Shown: positions 39,601-47,170 of the stretch, piece by piece
How the letters are laid out: every line of letters starts with the position of its first letter
How positions within the stretch are numbered: the stretch's first letter is position 1
NCBI GenBank assembly: GCA_014728085.1
Contig: WJMF01000222.1
Location: 1-64,000, forward strand
Reading direction: 5' to 3'
Origin: Candidatus Zhuqueibacterota bacterium
GTDB lineage: Bacteria > Zhuqueibacterota > Zhuqueibacteria > Residuimicrobiales > Oceaniaggregativiventaceae
DNA: 64,000 bases
The notes under the pieces: model-generated
Told to the model about the DNA's origin: nothing
Databases searched by the model: none
Seen by the model: the letters and a program-made list of their open reading frames with translations, nothing else
Position numbers and translations under genes: made by a program

Positions 39601-39920
39601 AAAAAACAAAGCTCTCTGTATGTCCCAATCCCTTTTCCCCTAACGGCGACGGAACAGAGGATCTTGTAGCCATAACATGTATGCTTCCGGTGCATACCGC
39701 AATGATCAATATTCGCATATTTGACTGCAATGGCAGGATGGTTCGGTTTCTCTCTAACAATCAACCGGCGGCAGCTGAAACCACCCTGTTTTGGAATGGC
39801 CGGGACGATTCGGGACGTCCATGCAGAACCGGCATCTACATTGTTGCTGTTGAAGCCTTTGAACGGGACAGCAGAAGGCTTGAAAAAATAATCAAAACGG
39901 TTGTGCTGGCATCCTATTAA
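36675..39920 (+). CDS. Secreted protein with four lamin-tail domains and a FlgD/type-IX-like C terminus
   Basis: A 1081-residue exported protein (signal ending LNAQ). Four lamin-tail domains repeat a V-x-S/N-E-I-M start: VVLSEIMFNPTG (about 17), DLIISEIYYDGTG (about 300), TIVINEIMYNTT (about 551) and SAVINEIMASPAP (about 820). Two of the gaps hold CARDB-like beta domains. The last 105 residues (CPNPFSPNGDGTEDLVAI; IRIFDCNGRMVRFL; FWNGRDDSGRPC; GIYIVAVEAFE) are a FlgD/gliding-type module often used for outer-membrane secretion or anchoring in FCB bacteria. Adhesive or extracellular matrix roles are plausible. Its stop overlaps the next gene's stop in the palindrome TTAA. Confidence 0.85.
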   Translation: MRFLVVSVLLMFTQLNAQVVLSEIMFNPTGVERYNEFVELNNSSPHDSIDLNGWLISDGEKFNTILPYEKNCLLKPLQYALLLSPNYFTNSTCYDSLIPENTLLLTIEPSTFGSYGLSNSRGEEISLFRPDTTLVEKYQYTIPNPNGHSEEKRILNLGNNPANWANSTSLNGTPGFQNSITPPDFEFKLSDIKTEPDRPNRKDSIFVFITLRNTGIVTLNTFSIHLGKDTDQDSILDQDEIIITEQKVTDLYQGDSLSLEIVLPPQHIGLHHYTVQIQSGNDSLFLIHQDHVSIFVDYSKHDLIISEIYYDGTGNNFIELCNTTENNISLHNFQLCFEKSKKKIEFSDTLVLKSRDYLLLVEDKNKWNRRIYLQESKSLFEDITPENNAIMLCPEWGTTIDSVCFTVEKDICSYERSENFELTRCRHPQRKTPAGMNSTCENINDLYAELTHLSQDSLFIVDVRDFNLEFCVNRFGRNTKTDYTLSLYNNDQIVSVWHHSGTMTMKKHFHHFHNLTVGEHNCRLSLESSQDTHIWNNDIKFTFFVPCPYNTIVINEIMYNTTNKIEEWIELFNTSDMDIDLKDWQLADGKKSIVLSESSKIIQPFQYLLVVNQPPKNPDQTVEIIVNDNLPELNNSGDEVKLGDPVMTVVDSIDYSHFGTSEKNVSLERIRYEENSIDPANWQFSIDSTGSTPGRLNSHSPRKYDVGIQDVNFCITGGSLPHNKDCEICLVVENSGRNRLENISIKISAAPVNDSLHQSLIAEQTIASLSPKEQKQISVIWHTPPPGVHCLIAQLTQNMDMNPLNNCKRIDVTVGYPVGSAVINEIMASPAPDQPEWFEIYNPGEDPIELLHWSFCDSDTSSRYPLVDQSTLLHAKNFALISDELFTPVDEIETISLQTVTFPALNTSDCIYLMDGIGTIIDKIDYGALGIDIRGKSIERINPKVGSRNNNWSICVDPRGHTAGSTNSLFVEIPTKKTKLSVCPNPFSPNGDGTEDLVAITCMLPVHTAMINIRIFDCNGRMVRFLSNNQPAAAETTLFWNGRDDSGRPCRTGIYIVAVEAFERDSRRLEKIIKTVVLASY

Positions 39921-40735
39921 ATGTTTTCATCATCGCTGATACGTACGCGAACATTTATGGGCGGAGGAGGCGGAACATTTTGATCGTTAAAGTGATAGCC
40001 GAGCTTTTCCATGCGCAATAAAGAATCATAGGTGACGGCATTTATTTCATTTAGTTTTTCGATGGACACCTCAAGCCGTGCAATTTCTGCTTGCATACCG
40101 TTTTCAATATCGATTTCTTTATCTGTTTGACAGCTGGTACAGGAATATATAAGACTATCTTTGAACGCTTTATTCATGACCACGCGCAATCCACTATCCG
40201 CCTGGAAGTAAAATACAAAGCGGTTCTCCTGCTTTTCTGTCACCTTTTGAAGCATTTCCTGAAGCTCGCTCATATTTTGAATACGTTCTGCCAGGCGTTT
40301 TTGTTCACCTTTGGGCAGAGCCGCCTTCCGGTAGGTCGACGTTCCCTTGGGCGGTGGGGAAAGGACGAACGTTCCCGATTTCCGGCTTGATTCGAATAAA
40401 CTGGGAGCAGAAGATTCCAATATTTTTATAGCATCTTCACCACTCAGGCAGGTGTCCCGAGAGGTAGTGTTCAAAAGAGACGCCGCAACTCGTTCGATTT
40501 CTTTAGAAGGAATTTCTTCGTTGTCAACCTTTTGCAAAAAAGTAGAATACACCCTTTCAGTTTGACTGCGCTCCTCGCGATCCCGGATCGTGGTCAGAAA
40601 CTTCTGGCCAACTGTGTCCAGGGTATCAACAAGTACTTTTTCCTTGAAAACCTTATCCTTTGAAACGAAAAGAAATATCAAACTGGAAACAGTTAGGACA
40701 AAAACAGCGGTAAAAAAAGGTTTTATCAATTTCAT
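39917..40735 (-). CDS. Membrane-anchored protein of unknown function
   Basis: About 272 residues. One N-terminal membrane helix (PFFTAVFVLTVSSLIFLFV) is followed by a soluble, mostly helical domain outside or facing the periplasm. There are three cysteines near the middle, including CTSC, a coiled-coil stretch (about residues 215-245), and a proline run (PPPPP) near the C terminus. I do not recognise a family; the architecture vaguely recalls sensor extracytoplasmic domains without the kinase. AAAGGAAAA precedes the ATG at 40735. A possible promoter (TTGACG, 17 bases, TAAAGG, 40826-40854) lies in the 173-base gap to the lipid kinase gene. Confidence 0.6.
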   Translation of the reverse strand: MKLIKPFFTAVFVLTVSSLIFLFVSKDKVFKEKVLVDTLDTVGQKFLTTIRDREERSQTERVYSTFLQKVDNEEIPSKEIERVAASLLNTTSRDTCLSGEDAIKILESSAPSLFESSRKSGTFVLSPPPKGTSTYRKAALPKGEQKRLAERIQNMSELQEMLQKVTEKQENRFVFYFQADSGLRVVMNKAFKDSLIYSCTSCQTDKEIDIENGMQAEIARLEVSIEKLNEINAVTYDSLLRMEKLGYHFNDQNVPPPPPINVRVRISDDENI

Positions 40736-40908
40736 AACGTTTTCCTTTATACTCTTTAGACGCATAAAAGGCAAAAGGGTTGCTAAAAATGCCGTGAATT
40801 ATTCTCTTTGAACAGTCTGCAAGCTCCTTTAAAACAGATTCTCATAGTCGTCAATGCAAAATTTATTGCTGCTTACAGCTCTGTTGACATAAAATGGAAT
40901 GTTCTGGT

Positions 40909-41805
40909 TCATGAAGGAACGATAACGCGTAAAGCCTGTTTTTCCACTGATAACTTTATACGCTTGCTGGCATAACCGGGTTCCCCATCGGAATGAAAAG
41001 GGCCAGGACTTTCTCTGATAATTTCTAGTTCCCGGGCTTGATATCTTTCATATTTGCGAATTTTATCGATTTTACCCGTAAACAATTTAGGCAGATGGTA
41101 CAGTCCATAGAGCAGATTTATACGATGTAAAATGCACACATCGAGCAAACCATCGTCAACGGAAGCATATGGAGCGATAATAGCACCATTGCCCCACTGT
41201 TTGGTGTTTGCGATTGCAACCAAAAGAGCTGGCGCAATAACCTGCCGGTTATTGAATTTCAGAATAAATACCTCCGGACGATAGTATAAAAATTCTTTAA
41301 GACCGATGGTAAAATAGGGTAAAGGCCCCCGTAAACTGGAATCGTCAAATAACTTTCCGATCAGGGCATCAAATCCAACCCCGGCAACAACAAAATAGTA
41401 TCGATCCTCAATTCTTCCGGCGTCTACCTTTTTAATAGTTCCATTCAGCAACAGCTTCGTCGCTCTGCGGATGGACATGGGAATATTCAATCCGCGTGCG
41501 AATCCATTTCCGGATCCCATGGGAATAACCGAAAGCGCTACATCGGAATGTACCAGAGCAGAGGCCACTTCATTAACCGTGCCATCGCCTCCAATCGCGG
41601 TAACCGCATCATATTTTTTTTCGATACAATCCTTTGCAAGCTTATGCGCATGTCCCCTGTATTCTGTAACGACAAAATCATAGGAAAAAGGAGCTGTTTC
41701 ACAAAATTTTTCGATTATTCTCCGTATCAGGGTGCTGCTTTTAATAATACCGGATTTGGGATTATAGATAAATCTTACTTTTTGTAGACCCAGTTGATTC
41801 TCCAT
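40909..41805 (-). CDS. Diacylglycerol/lipid kinase-family protein (DagK_cat)
   Basis: A 298-residue YegS/DgkB-like lipid kinase. It has the N-terminal IYNPKSG motif, AIGGDGTVNEVASAL (nucleotide-binding GGDGT), PMGSGNGFARGLNIP, a GVGFDA segment, and a C-terminal beta-sandwich with DGLLDVCIL and HSDGEP. It would phosphorylate a lipid such as diacylglycerol with ATP at the inner membrane; the exact lipid is not predictable. It starts 35 bases after dsbD and may share that transcript. Confidence 0.92.
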   Translation of the reverse strand: MENQLGLQKVRFIYNPKSGIIKSSTLIRRIIEKFCETAPFSYDFVVTEYRGHAHKLAKDCIEKKYDAVTAIGGDGTVNEVASALVHSDVALSVIPMGSGNGFARGLNIPMSIRRATKLLLNGTIKKVDAGRIEDRYYFVVAGVGFDALIGKLFDDSSLRGPLPYFTIGLKEFLYYRPEVFILKFNNRQVIAPALLVAIANTKQWGNGAIIAPYASVDDGLLDVCILHRINLLYGLYHLPKLFTGKIDKIRKYERYQARELEIIRESPGPFHSDGEPGYASKRIKLSVEKQALRVIVPS

Positions 41806-41840
41806 TGAACGTTTTATCCTCTCGCCGTCGTACGGTCAGA

Positions 41841-43622
41841 TTAGTGCTGTAGAACAGCTTGCATGTGTTCAATAAACTTTTCCGGGCCGATAAAGCCAAT
41901 TTCCCGCAATTTTTTATTTTCTTTTCCCTGATGATTGATAAACACCAGCGTTGGAAAACCCTCAACCTCAAACTTTTTCATCAGAGCTTCTGTTGCCTTT
42001 GACGGCGTCGTACAGTCAACCTTGATCATATTAAAAGAGGAGGAAAGGGCTGCAACCTCGTCATCTTGAAAGGTCTCCCGATCAAGCTGTTTACAGGGCG
42101 CACACCAGTCAGCAAAAAAATCTATAAAAATGGGCTTTTCAGGATCAACAATCACATTAATGTCCTGGCCGGAATAATAAATCCAGTCAATCTTGGATTC
42201 TTTTACAGCAAATAGTGCAGAATGCGTCCATATCACACCTGCTGTCACGAAAAGGATACCAACCGTTGCCCGAAACCGTTTAAATCCTTTTGTATAGCCT
42301 GATTCCTGATCGAGAAAACCGAGATATAATCCGGCAAAGATCGTTAAAAAACCAAGCTGAAATCCCAGTTTGTCTTCCGCGCGCATAAACTGAGGCAACA
42401 GAAAATAAATGGCAACGCCAACCAGAATAATCCCAAAAAGTTTCCGTACCCAAATCAGCCAGATTCCGGATTGGGGTAATTTTGTCAGTAATCCCGAAAA
42501 TGTACCGAGAATCAAGTAGGGGACCCCGAGTCCAAGTCCCATAATAAAGAACAACAAGGCGCCTTTAGCCACCAGGCCAAGTTTAGCAACCAAACCGACC
42601 AACCCGATTATGATTCCGGCGGCGCATGGAGCGATGACGACACCGACCGTAAGGCCCATGAGTAAAGCTCCTATCAGTCCCTGCCGCTGCCCCCCCATTT
42701 TGGTGAGCAACCAGGATGGAACGGTAATCTCAAATGCACCGAACATACTGGCAGCCATTGATAAAATAATCAAAACAATAACCATAATAAACCAGGGACT
42801 GGAAAAGAGAAAGCCCCACTGTTTTCCGGCCAGACCGGAGACAAGTCCCAAAACAGAGAATGACAGGGCTATACCTATCAGATAGAGCAAGGCGTTCAAA
42901 AAACTGGAACCAGTTGATCGGGCGCTTTGACCTCCAAAATAACTGACGGTTAAAGGAATAATCGGATATACACAAGGGGTCAGATTAAGGCCGAGACCGA
43001 TAAGAAAGAAAAAAAACAGAGCATAAACGCCTCTGTCAATAATTTGTTTGGCCCTGTATTCATCTTCCGTCAGGGACACCTGGGAAGAGGGTGTGTCGCC
43101 ATAATCAGCAAAGAGATCGGCATTTTTAATACCCGCCGAAACAGAGTCTGTCGTTGTGACCATGGAAAACTGCAGGGGCTGGGTTTTCGGCTGAAAGCAA
43201 GTTTGGTCATTACAACCTTGATAAGAAAGCGATCCGGAAATATTGATACTATCTTTGGGCAAAGCGTCAGTCGAGCGCAGATTAATATAAATAATCGTGC
43301 GATTTTCATACACATTTAACTTTTCATCTGTAAACAAAGCCCGTTTAACCGGATCGGGGTAGGATATTTCTTCAACGATAAGATAGGGCTGAGGTTGAAG
43401 GGTCACGACGGTTGGGATCAAAAAATCTTCTGTGGTTTCATGTGCATTAATATGTAACTCTGGATGAATATTGAGAACAATGGCCAATTTAAACTCGGTG
43501 TCAGGTGGCAATTTATCCAGGTTCGCGGCGATTTTAAAATCGAGAACCTCCTTTTCCAGGCCAAACTGGGCAAACAGCGAACTGGTTAAAAAGAGAAAAA
43601 TCAGCAGATAGCTTGTTTTCAT
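41841..43622 (-). CDS. dsbD: Thiol:disulfide interchange protein DsbD
   Basis: A 593-residue DsbD with signal peptide (LLIFLFLTSSLFAQ). The N-terminal periplasmic domain carries CNDQTC. Eight membrane segments hold the redox cysteines in NLTPCVYPIIPL and IAPCAAGIIIGL. The C-terminal thioredoxin domain has DWCAPCKQ. It passes electrons from cytoplasmic thioredoxin (TrxB is encoded at 18 kb) to periplasmic acceptors. The ATG at 43622 has AAGGGA upstream. An intrinsic terminator ends 21 bases before the start. Confidence 0.95.
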   Translation of the reverse strand: MKTSYLLIFLFLTSSLFAQFGLEKEVLDFKIAANLDKLPPDTEFKLAIVLNIHPELHINAHETTEDFLIPTVVTLQPQPYLIVEEISYPDPVKRALFTDEKLNVYENRTIIYINLRSTDALPKDSINISGSLSYQGCNDQTCFQPKTQPLQFSMVTTTDSVSAGIKNADLFADYGDTPSSQVSLTEDEYRAKQIIDRGVYALFFFFLIGLGLNLTPCVYPIIPLTVSYFGGQSARSTGSSFLNALLYLIGIALSFSVLGLVSGLAGKQWGFLFSSPWFIMVIVLIILSMAASMFGAFEITVPSWLLTKMGGQRQGLIGALLMGLTVGVVIAPCAAGIIIGLVGLVAKLGLVAKGALLFFIMGLGLGVPYLILGTFSGLLTKLPQSGIWLIWVRKLFGIILVGVAIYFLLPQFMRAEDKLGFQLGFLTIFAGLYLGFLDQESGYTKGFKRFRATVGILFVTAGVIWTHSALFAVKESKIDWIYYSGQDINVIVDPEKPIFIDFFADWCAPCKQLDRETFQDDEVAALSSSFNMIKVDCTTPSKATEALMKKFEVEGFPTLVFINHQGKENKKLREIGFIGPEKFIEHMQAVLQH

Positions 43623-43643
43623 AGCATTTCCCTTACGAGACAT

Positions 43644-43667
43644 AAAAAAAGGATTCCAAAAGAATCC
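43644..43667 (-). terminator. Intrinsic terminator between the sigma factor gene and dsbD
   Basis: On the minus strand GGATTC and GAATCC pair around a five-base loop, followed by seven T. It lies 31 bases after the sigma factor stop. Confidence 0.75.
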
Positions 43668-43698
43668 AGATCAATAAATTTAGTTGTATTCAGTTGAC

Positions 43699-44274
43699 TT
43701 AATTAGAGCTGAGATAGCCTTCTTTTTTGGCATAATTTTCGAGAATTTTTTGCAGTATTTTACGACCTCTGAAGAGCCTGGACATTACCGTACCAATGGG
43801 ACGATCGATCATTTGTGCGATCTCTTTATACGAAAAATCCTCAACATCAGCCAGCAAAATGACAATGCGAAACTCTTCGGATAATTGAGTCAGAGCGCCG
43901 CGAATGTCATCATCGAATAATTCTTTATATTTCTCTTCATCGTAACCGGACCATTCATCCTTGAGATCAGACTTTTGTTCGCTTTTTAGACCATAATCGA
44001 CTTTCTCAAAATCGACGTGCTGAGGGGTCTTGACCTTTTTACGATATTTATTGATAAATGTATTCATCAAAATTTTAAAAATCCAGGCTTTAAAATTTGT
44101 CCCCTCTTCAAATTTTTCAAAAAAACGAAAGGCTCGTAAATAGGTGTCCTGAACGAGGTCTTCCGCTTCCTGTGTATTTCTGGTTAGCCGTAGAGCGGTA
44201 CTATAGAGCGAATCCATATGATCAAAGGCAATATCTTCAAAAGAATTTTTCTTGTCTTGACTTAAGAGTTCCAT
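43699..44274 (-). CDS. ECF RNA polymerase sigma factor (sigma-70 family)
   Basis: A 191-residue group 4 sigma factor. Region 2 (FDHMDSLYSTALRLTRN; EAEDLVQDTYLRAFRFFEKF; NFKAWIFKILMNTFINKYRK) is linked to region 4 (LSEEFRIVILLADVEDFSYKEIA; PIGTVMSRLFRGRKILQ). No anti-sigma factor gene adjoins it: upstream is a lipoprotein, downstream dsbD. It could be one of the RpoE-like factors without a linked anti-sigma, common in FCB genomes. Confidence 0.92.
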   Translation of the reverse strand: MELLSQDKKNSFEDIAFDHMDSLYSTALRLTRNTQEAEDLVQDTYLRAFRFFEKFEEGTNFKAWIFKILMNTFINKYRKKVKTPQHVDFEKVDYGLKSEQKSDLKDEWSGYDEEKYKELFDDDIRGALTQLSEEFRIVILLADVEDFSYKEIAQMIDRPIGTVMSRLFRGRKILQKILENYAKKEGYLSSN

Positions 44275-44315
44275 AGCCTTTAATAGATAATATTCAATTT
44301 ACATTATTTAAAATT

Positions 44316-44350
44316 AAAAAAAAATACCAATAAAACCAAACAGTTTTATT
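44316..44350 (-). terminator. Intrinsic terminator between the lipoprotein gene and the sigma factor gene
   Basis: Minus-strand AATAAAAC and GTTTTATT form an 8-bp stem with a six-base loop (44329-44350), followed after four bases by nine T. AT-rich but well formed; it ends 41 bases before the sigma factor ATG. Confidence 0.6.
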
Positions 44351-44367
44351 CCGAATCATTAAAAAGA

Positions 44368-44874
44368 CTACATTTCGGATTCATCAAGCCATCGGGTGAT
44401 ACGCCATTTCCCATCATAACTGGATTTTTTAAAATTAAATATAGCACTTCCTGTTAAAACAAACTCGCCAGGATCGCCGAATAGATTTAAACGAAGAGTT
44501 TTTGACAATTCTGCTTCGCCGTCCTCGATGATCTGATAAATCGTATTATTCCAGGTGAGACTAATCGTGTCGAAATTACGAAACAATCTCCCTGTGGTTT
44601 TTAGATCAACATCCCGGTTCCAGGAGACGAACCGGCCGGAATTGCTCAATGTTGGATCAAAATAGACAAAAACAAAAGAGCTGTCTAACAAATCCGCATA
44701 AACAAGAGAGTCTTTGAAAGTATAAGCATAAACGAAATTTTGTAATACTTCGTCAGGGGAGGTTTGATCGGTAAGAATAATCCGCGTAATTTCGCCCTCA
44801 TCGAGCCTGGGAGCAAAAGGATTTTTACAGGCGATCAGAAAGAGAGTAAGAAGAAATATCTTTTTGACCATCAT
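44368..44874 (-). CDS. Small lipoprotein, unknown function
   Basis: About 168 residues with a lipoprotein signal (KKIFLLTLFLIACKNPF). The mature part ends in GKWRITRWLDESEM, a pattern seen in NTF2-like or SnoaL-like folds. It resembles the lipoprotein at 63.3 kb: both begin C-K-N/S-P-F-A/S-x-R, have a central D-S-aromatic stretch and end with W-x-I-x-R-W-x-D. Start could be either of two adjacent ATGs (44874 or 44871); neither has a clear ribosome binding site. A strong terminator sits 12-15 bases upstream. Confidence 0.7.
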   Translation of the reverse strand: MMVKKIFLLTLFLIACKNPFAPRLDEGEITRIILTDQTSPDEVLQNFVYAYTFKDSLVYADLLDSSFVFVYFDPTLSNSGRFVSWNRDVDLKTTGRLFRNFDTISLTWNNTIYQIIEDGEAELSKTLRLNLFGDPGEFVLTGSAIFNFKKSSYDGKWRITRWLDESEM

Positions 44875-44886
44875 GTTGCAGCAAAT

Positions 44887-44913
44887 AAAAAAGGCGGTGC
44901 TAAAAGCACCGCC
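44887..44913 (-). terminator. Intrinsic terminator after tonB
   Basis: Minus-strand GGCGGTGC and GCACCGCC form an 8-bp GC-rich stem with a five-base loop, followed by six T. It starts 9 bases after the tonB stop and ends 12 bases before the next ATG. Confidence 0.9.
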
Positions 44914-44922
44914 GGTATGCAA

Positions 44923-45573
44923 TTACTTTAATTGGAAAACAACAGGTATAGCAACCCACACCTTTACGGGTTTATCGCGTTGTTTTGCGGGTTTCCATTT
45001 CACGGATTTAATAGCTGCAACAGCAGCTTCGTCGCATCCGTTATTTCCCAGAGATTTAAGAATTTTTGTTTGTACAACCCGTCCTTGGCGGTCAATCAGA
45101 CAATGTACGACAACACGTCCTTCCACGCCGGCTTTGCGTGCAATTTCCGGGTATACGAGATTTCTCTGTATAGCACCAAAGCCACCGATAGGGGCGGGGG
45201 GTTCATCATATGCTACAAATATTTGTGCGGACTCGTCGAGTTCATCCTGAGGAGGCGGTGGTGGAGGTGGCAGTTCGGTCAGGTCAATATCTGTTGTTTC
45301 TATGGTAGCATCTTCAGGAATATCTTCATCTTCGCTCTCTATGGGTATAGAGGGACGAGAAGGAGCAGGTGCTCTTTTTTGTTGCTCGGTTTGTTCTATT
45401 TTTTCAACATTTATCTCAAGATCGATTTTTTCCACTTTGCGAACATTCCGGTCGAAACGTTTGAAACCTTGAAATATAATGATCAGTAAAGCCAGAGCAA
45501 TAATAAGAGCCAGCTCGATTGTCTTTTTGTACCTTAATCTTAAATCAACTTTAGGATTTTTCCTAGAAGCCAT
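44923..45573 (-). CDS. tonB: TonB-family energy-transducing protein
   Basis: A 216-residue TonB. An N-terminal membrane helix (ELALIIALALLIIIFQGF) is followed by an acidic and proline-rich linker (EDEDIPED; PPPPPPP) and a C-terminal TonB domain (YPEIARKAGVEGRVVVHCLI; DEAAVAAIKSVKWKPA). It spans the periplasm and transmits ExbB-ExbD motion to outer-membrane receptors. The ATG at 45573 has GAGGTGA upstream. It is last in the exbB-exbD-exbD-tonB operon. No TonB-dependent receptor lies in the window. Confidence 0.92.
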   Translation of the reverse strand: MASRKNPKVDLRLRYKKTIELALIIALALLIIIFQGFKRFDRNVRKVEKIDLEINVEKIEQTEQQKRAPAPSRPSIPIESEDEDIPEDATIETTDIDLTELPPPPPPPQDELDESAQIFVAYDEPPAPIGGFGAIQRNLVYPEIARKAGVEGRVVVHCLIDRQGRVVQTKILKSLGNNGCDEAAVAAIKSVKWKPAKQRDKPVKVWVAIPVVFQLK

Positions 45574-45583
45574 TTTTATCACC

Positions 45584-46006
45584 TCAATCTGCAGCTGTTC
45601 TTGTTGAATAATTAATGTTAAGTGCTGTCCCTCCGACTTCGCGGAGTTCCTCCTGAATATCTGTCACATTTCCCATCTTGACCTCTTTATCAATACGCAA
45701 AGACACCAGTTTCATGGGATGAAGAGGATCAGCAACTTTATTGTAGACCAAATTACGGATCGAGTTTACCTCAACAAGACGATCATCAATGGAAATATTA
45801 CCGGAACGATCCGCCCATATAACCGCTATATTCCTTTTGCCTTGTAATTTTTCTATTTTTCTGGCGTCAGGTAAAACCACTGGTAATCCGCTTGATTCTT
45901 TAAAAACCGTAGAAACCATAAAAAAGATCAAAAGCATAAAAACAATATCTGGTAATGATGCTGTCGGAATACCAGCAGTGACATCAGCCTTTCTTTTAAA
46001 TTCCAA
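45584..46006 (-). CDS. exbD: Biopolymer transport protein ExbD/TolR (second copy)
   Basis: A 140-residue ExbD with one N-terminal helix (LPDIVFMLLIFFMVSTVF) carrying the proton-path aspartate in PDIVF, and a periplasmic domain (VVLPDARKIEKLQGKRNIAVIWADRSGNISID). It differs clearly from the neighbouring copy, so the two probably form a mixed assembly with ExbB. Ten bases separate it from tonB. Confidence 0.9.
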   Translation of the reverse strand: MEFKRKADVTAGIPTASLPDIVFMLLIFFMVSTVFKESSGLPVVLPDARKIEKLQGKRNIAVIWADRSGNISIDDRLVEVNSIRNLVYNKVADPLHPMKLVSLRIDKEVKMGNVTDIQEELREVGGTALNINYSTRTAAD

Positions 46007-46051
46007 GTCCCAACTCCTATAATTTAAAACGCTTCAAATTTACTCGAGTTC

Positions 46052-46450
46052 CTAAGATTCCGGTTCTGCAATTGAAATACGAGGAGCATTCGCCTGTTTT
46101 AATTGATCGATAACATCAACATAAACATCATATCTTGTGTTGCGGTCGGTCTTAACCGAAAGAATGAGCAAGGGATTTTCTTGCAGCATCAGGCGAACTC
46201 GATCTTTAATCTGCCGCAGTTCTACAGGCTCTTCATTAAGCATAATCTGCCCTCCTGCATTGATAAGCAGACTGGCAATGTTTTTCTGACGTACCTTCGT
46301 TTCTTGGCCCTTTTCCGGAAGCACCAACGACAATCCCTTGTCTACATCCACGGTCGTCGTAACCAGGAAAAAAACCAACAAGAGAAAGGCAATATCAGCA
46401 AGCGAACTTGTTGGGATTTCGACCTCTTTTTTTCGTTTTTCTAAAGCCAT
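46052..46450 (-). CDS. exbD: Biopolymer transport protein ExbD/TolR (first copy)
   Basis: A 132-residue ExbD with helix SLADIAFLLLVFFLVTTTV (aspartate in ADIAF) and a periplasmic part ending LKQANAPRISIAEPES. Tandem, diverged exbD genes are common in FCB genomes. It begins 20 bases after exbB and is followed by the second exbD. Confidence 0.9.
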   Translation of the reverse strand: MALEKRKKEVEIPTSSLADIAFLLLVFFLVTTTVDVDKGLSLVLPEKGQETKVRQKNIASLLINAGGQIMLNEEPVELRQIKDRVRLMLQENPLLILSVKTDRNTRYDVYVDVIDQLKQANAPRISIAEPES

Positions 46451-46470
46451 GTGGAGAGTCTCCCAAAAAT

Positions 46471-47082
46471 TTATTTCTTCTTAAGGGCAATCAACGTATC
46501 GACCAGCTCGTTCGAACTCTCTTCCATATCGATGATTAATTTGTCGATCCGTGAAACAAAAAAGTTGTGAAAGGTCTGAATAATAATAGCAACCACCAAA
46601 CCAAACAATGTGGTTAACAGTGCGACCGAAATACCATCAGCAACAATTGTGGGGGAAATGTCATTCGCTGCAGCGATGGATTCAAACGCTTTAATCATGC
46701 CCCAAACGGTTCCGGTAAAACCCAACATCGGGGCAATACTGATCACCGTTGACAACCAAATCAAACCTCGTTCCAAAAAAGCCATTTCAATTGCACCGGC
46801 ACTTGAGACCGCTTTTTCAACACTTTCAATTCCCTGGTCTGAGCGCATCAAACCAGCATGAAAAATAGAAGCAACTGGTCCACGAGTGTTTTCACAAACT
46901 TCTATAGCAGAATCAACACCTCCAGAACCCAGAGCTTCTTTCACCTTGGCGAGAAATTTTCTGGTATTGACCGAAGCCCGGCTGAGTGTCCATAAACGTT
47001 CTATACTAATCATGATTCCAATAACCAATAGGGCCAAAATCGGCCACATGAAACCTCCGCCTCTGTTAAACAATTCAACCAT
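46471..47082 (-). CDS. exbB: MotA/TolQ/ExbB proton-channel family protein
   Basis: About 203 residues with three membrane helices: GGFMWPILALLVIGIMISIERL at the start, then ISIAPMLGFTGTVWGMIKAFE and VADGISVALLTTLFGLVVAI. It forms the proton channel with ExbD. The ATG at 47082 has GGAGGA 9 bases upstream; the ATG at 47091 directly abuts that site and is less likely. Confidence 0.92.
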   Translation of the reverse strand: MVELFNRGGGFMWPILALLVIGIMISIERLWTLSRASVNTRKFLAKVKEALGSGGVDSAIEVCENTRGPVASIFHAGLMRSDQGIESVEKAVSSAGAIEMAFLERGLIWLSTVISIAPMLGFTGTVWGMIKAFESIAAANDISPTIVADGISVALLTTLFGLVVAIIIQTFHNFFVSRIDKLIIDMEESSNELVDTLIALKKK

Positions 47083-47133
47083 TCTGACCATTCCTCCAAA
47101 TCTTAGTTAAAAAAATTACAATTAATTTGAATT

Positions 47134-47162
47134 AGTTTAGTATTTTTTAGCCAAAAAGTCAA
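47134..47162 (-). promoter_or_regulatory. Promoter for exbB-exbD-exbD-tonB
   Basis: Minus-strand TTGACT (47157-47162), a 17-base spacer and TAAACT (47134-47139), 52 bases before the exbB ATG, just after the S41 protease stop. Confidence 0.7.
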
Positions 47163-47170
47163 TACTTTTT

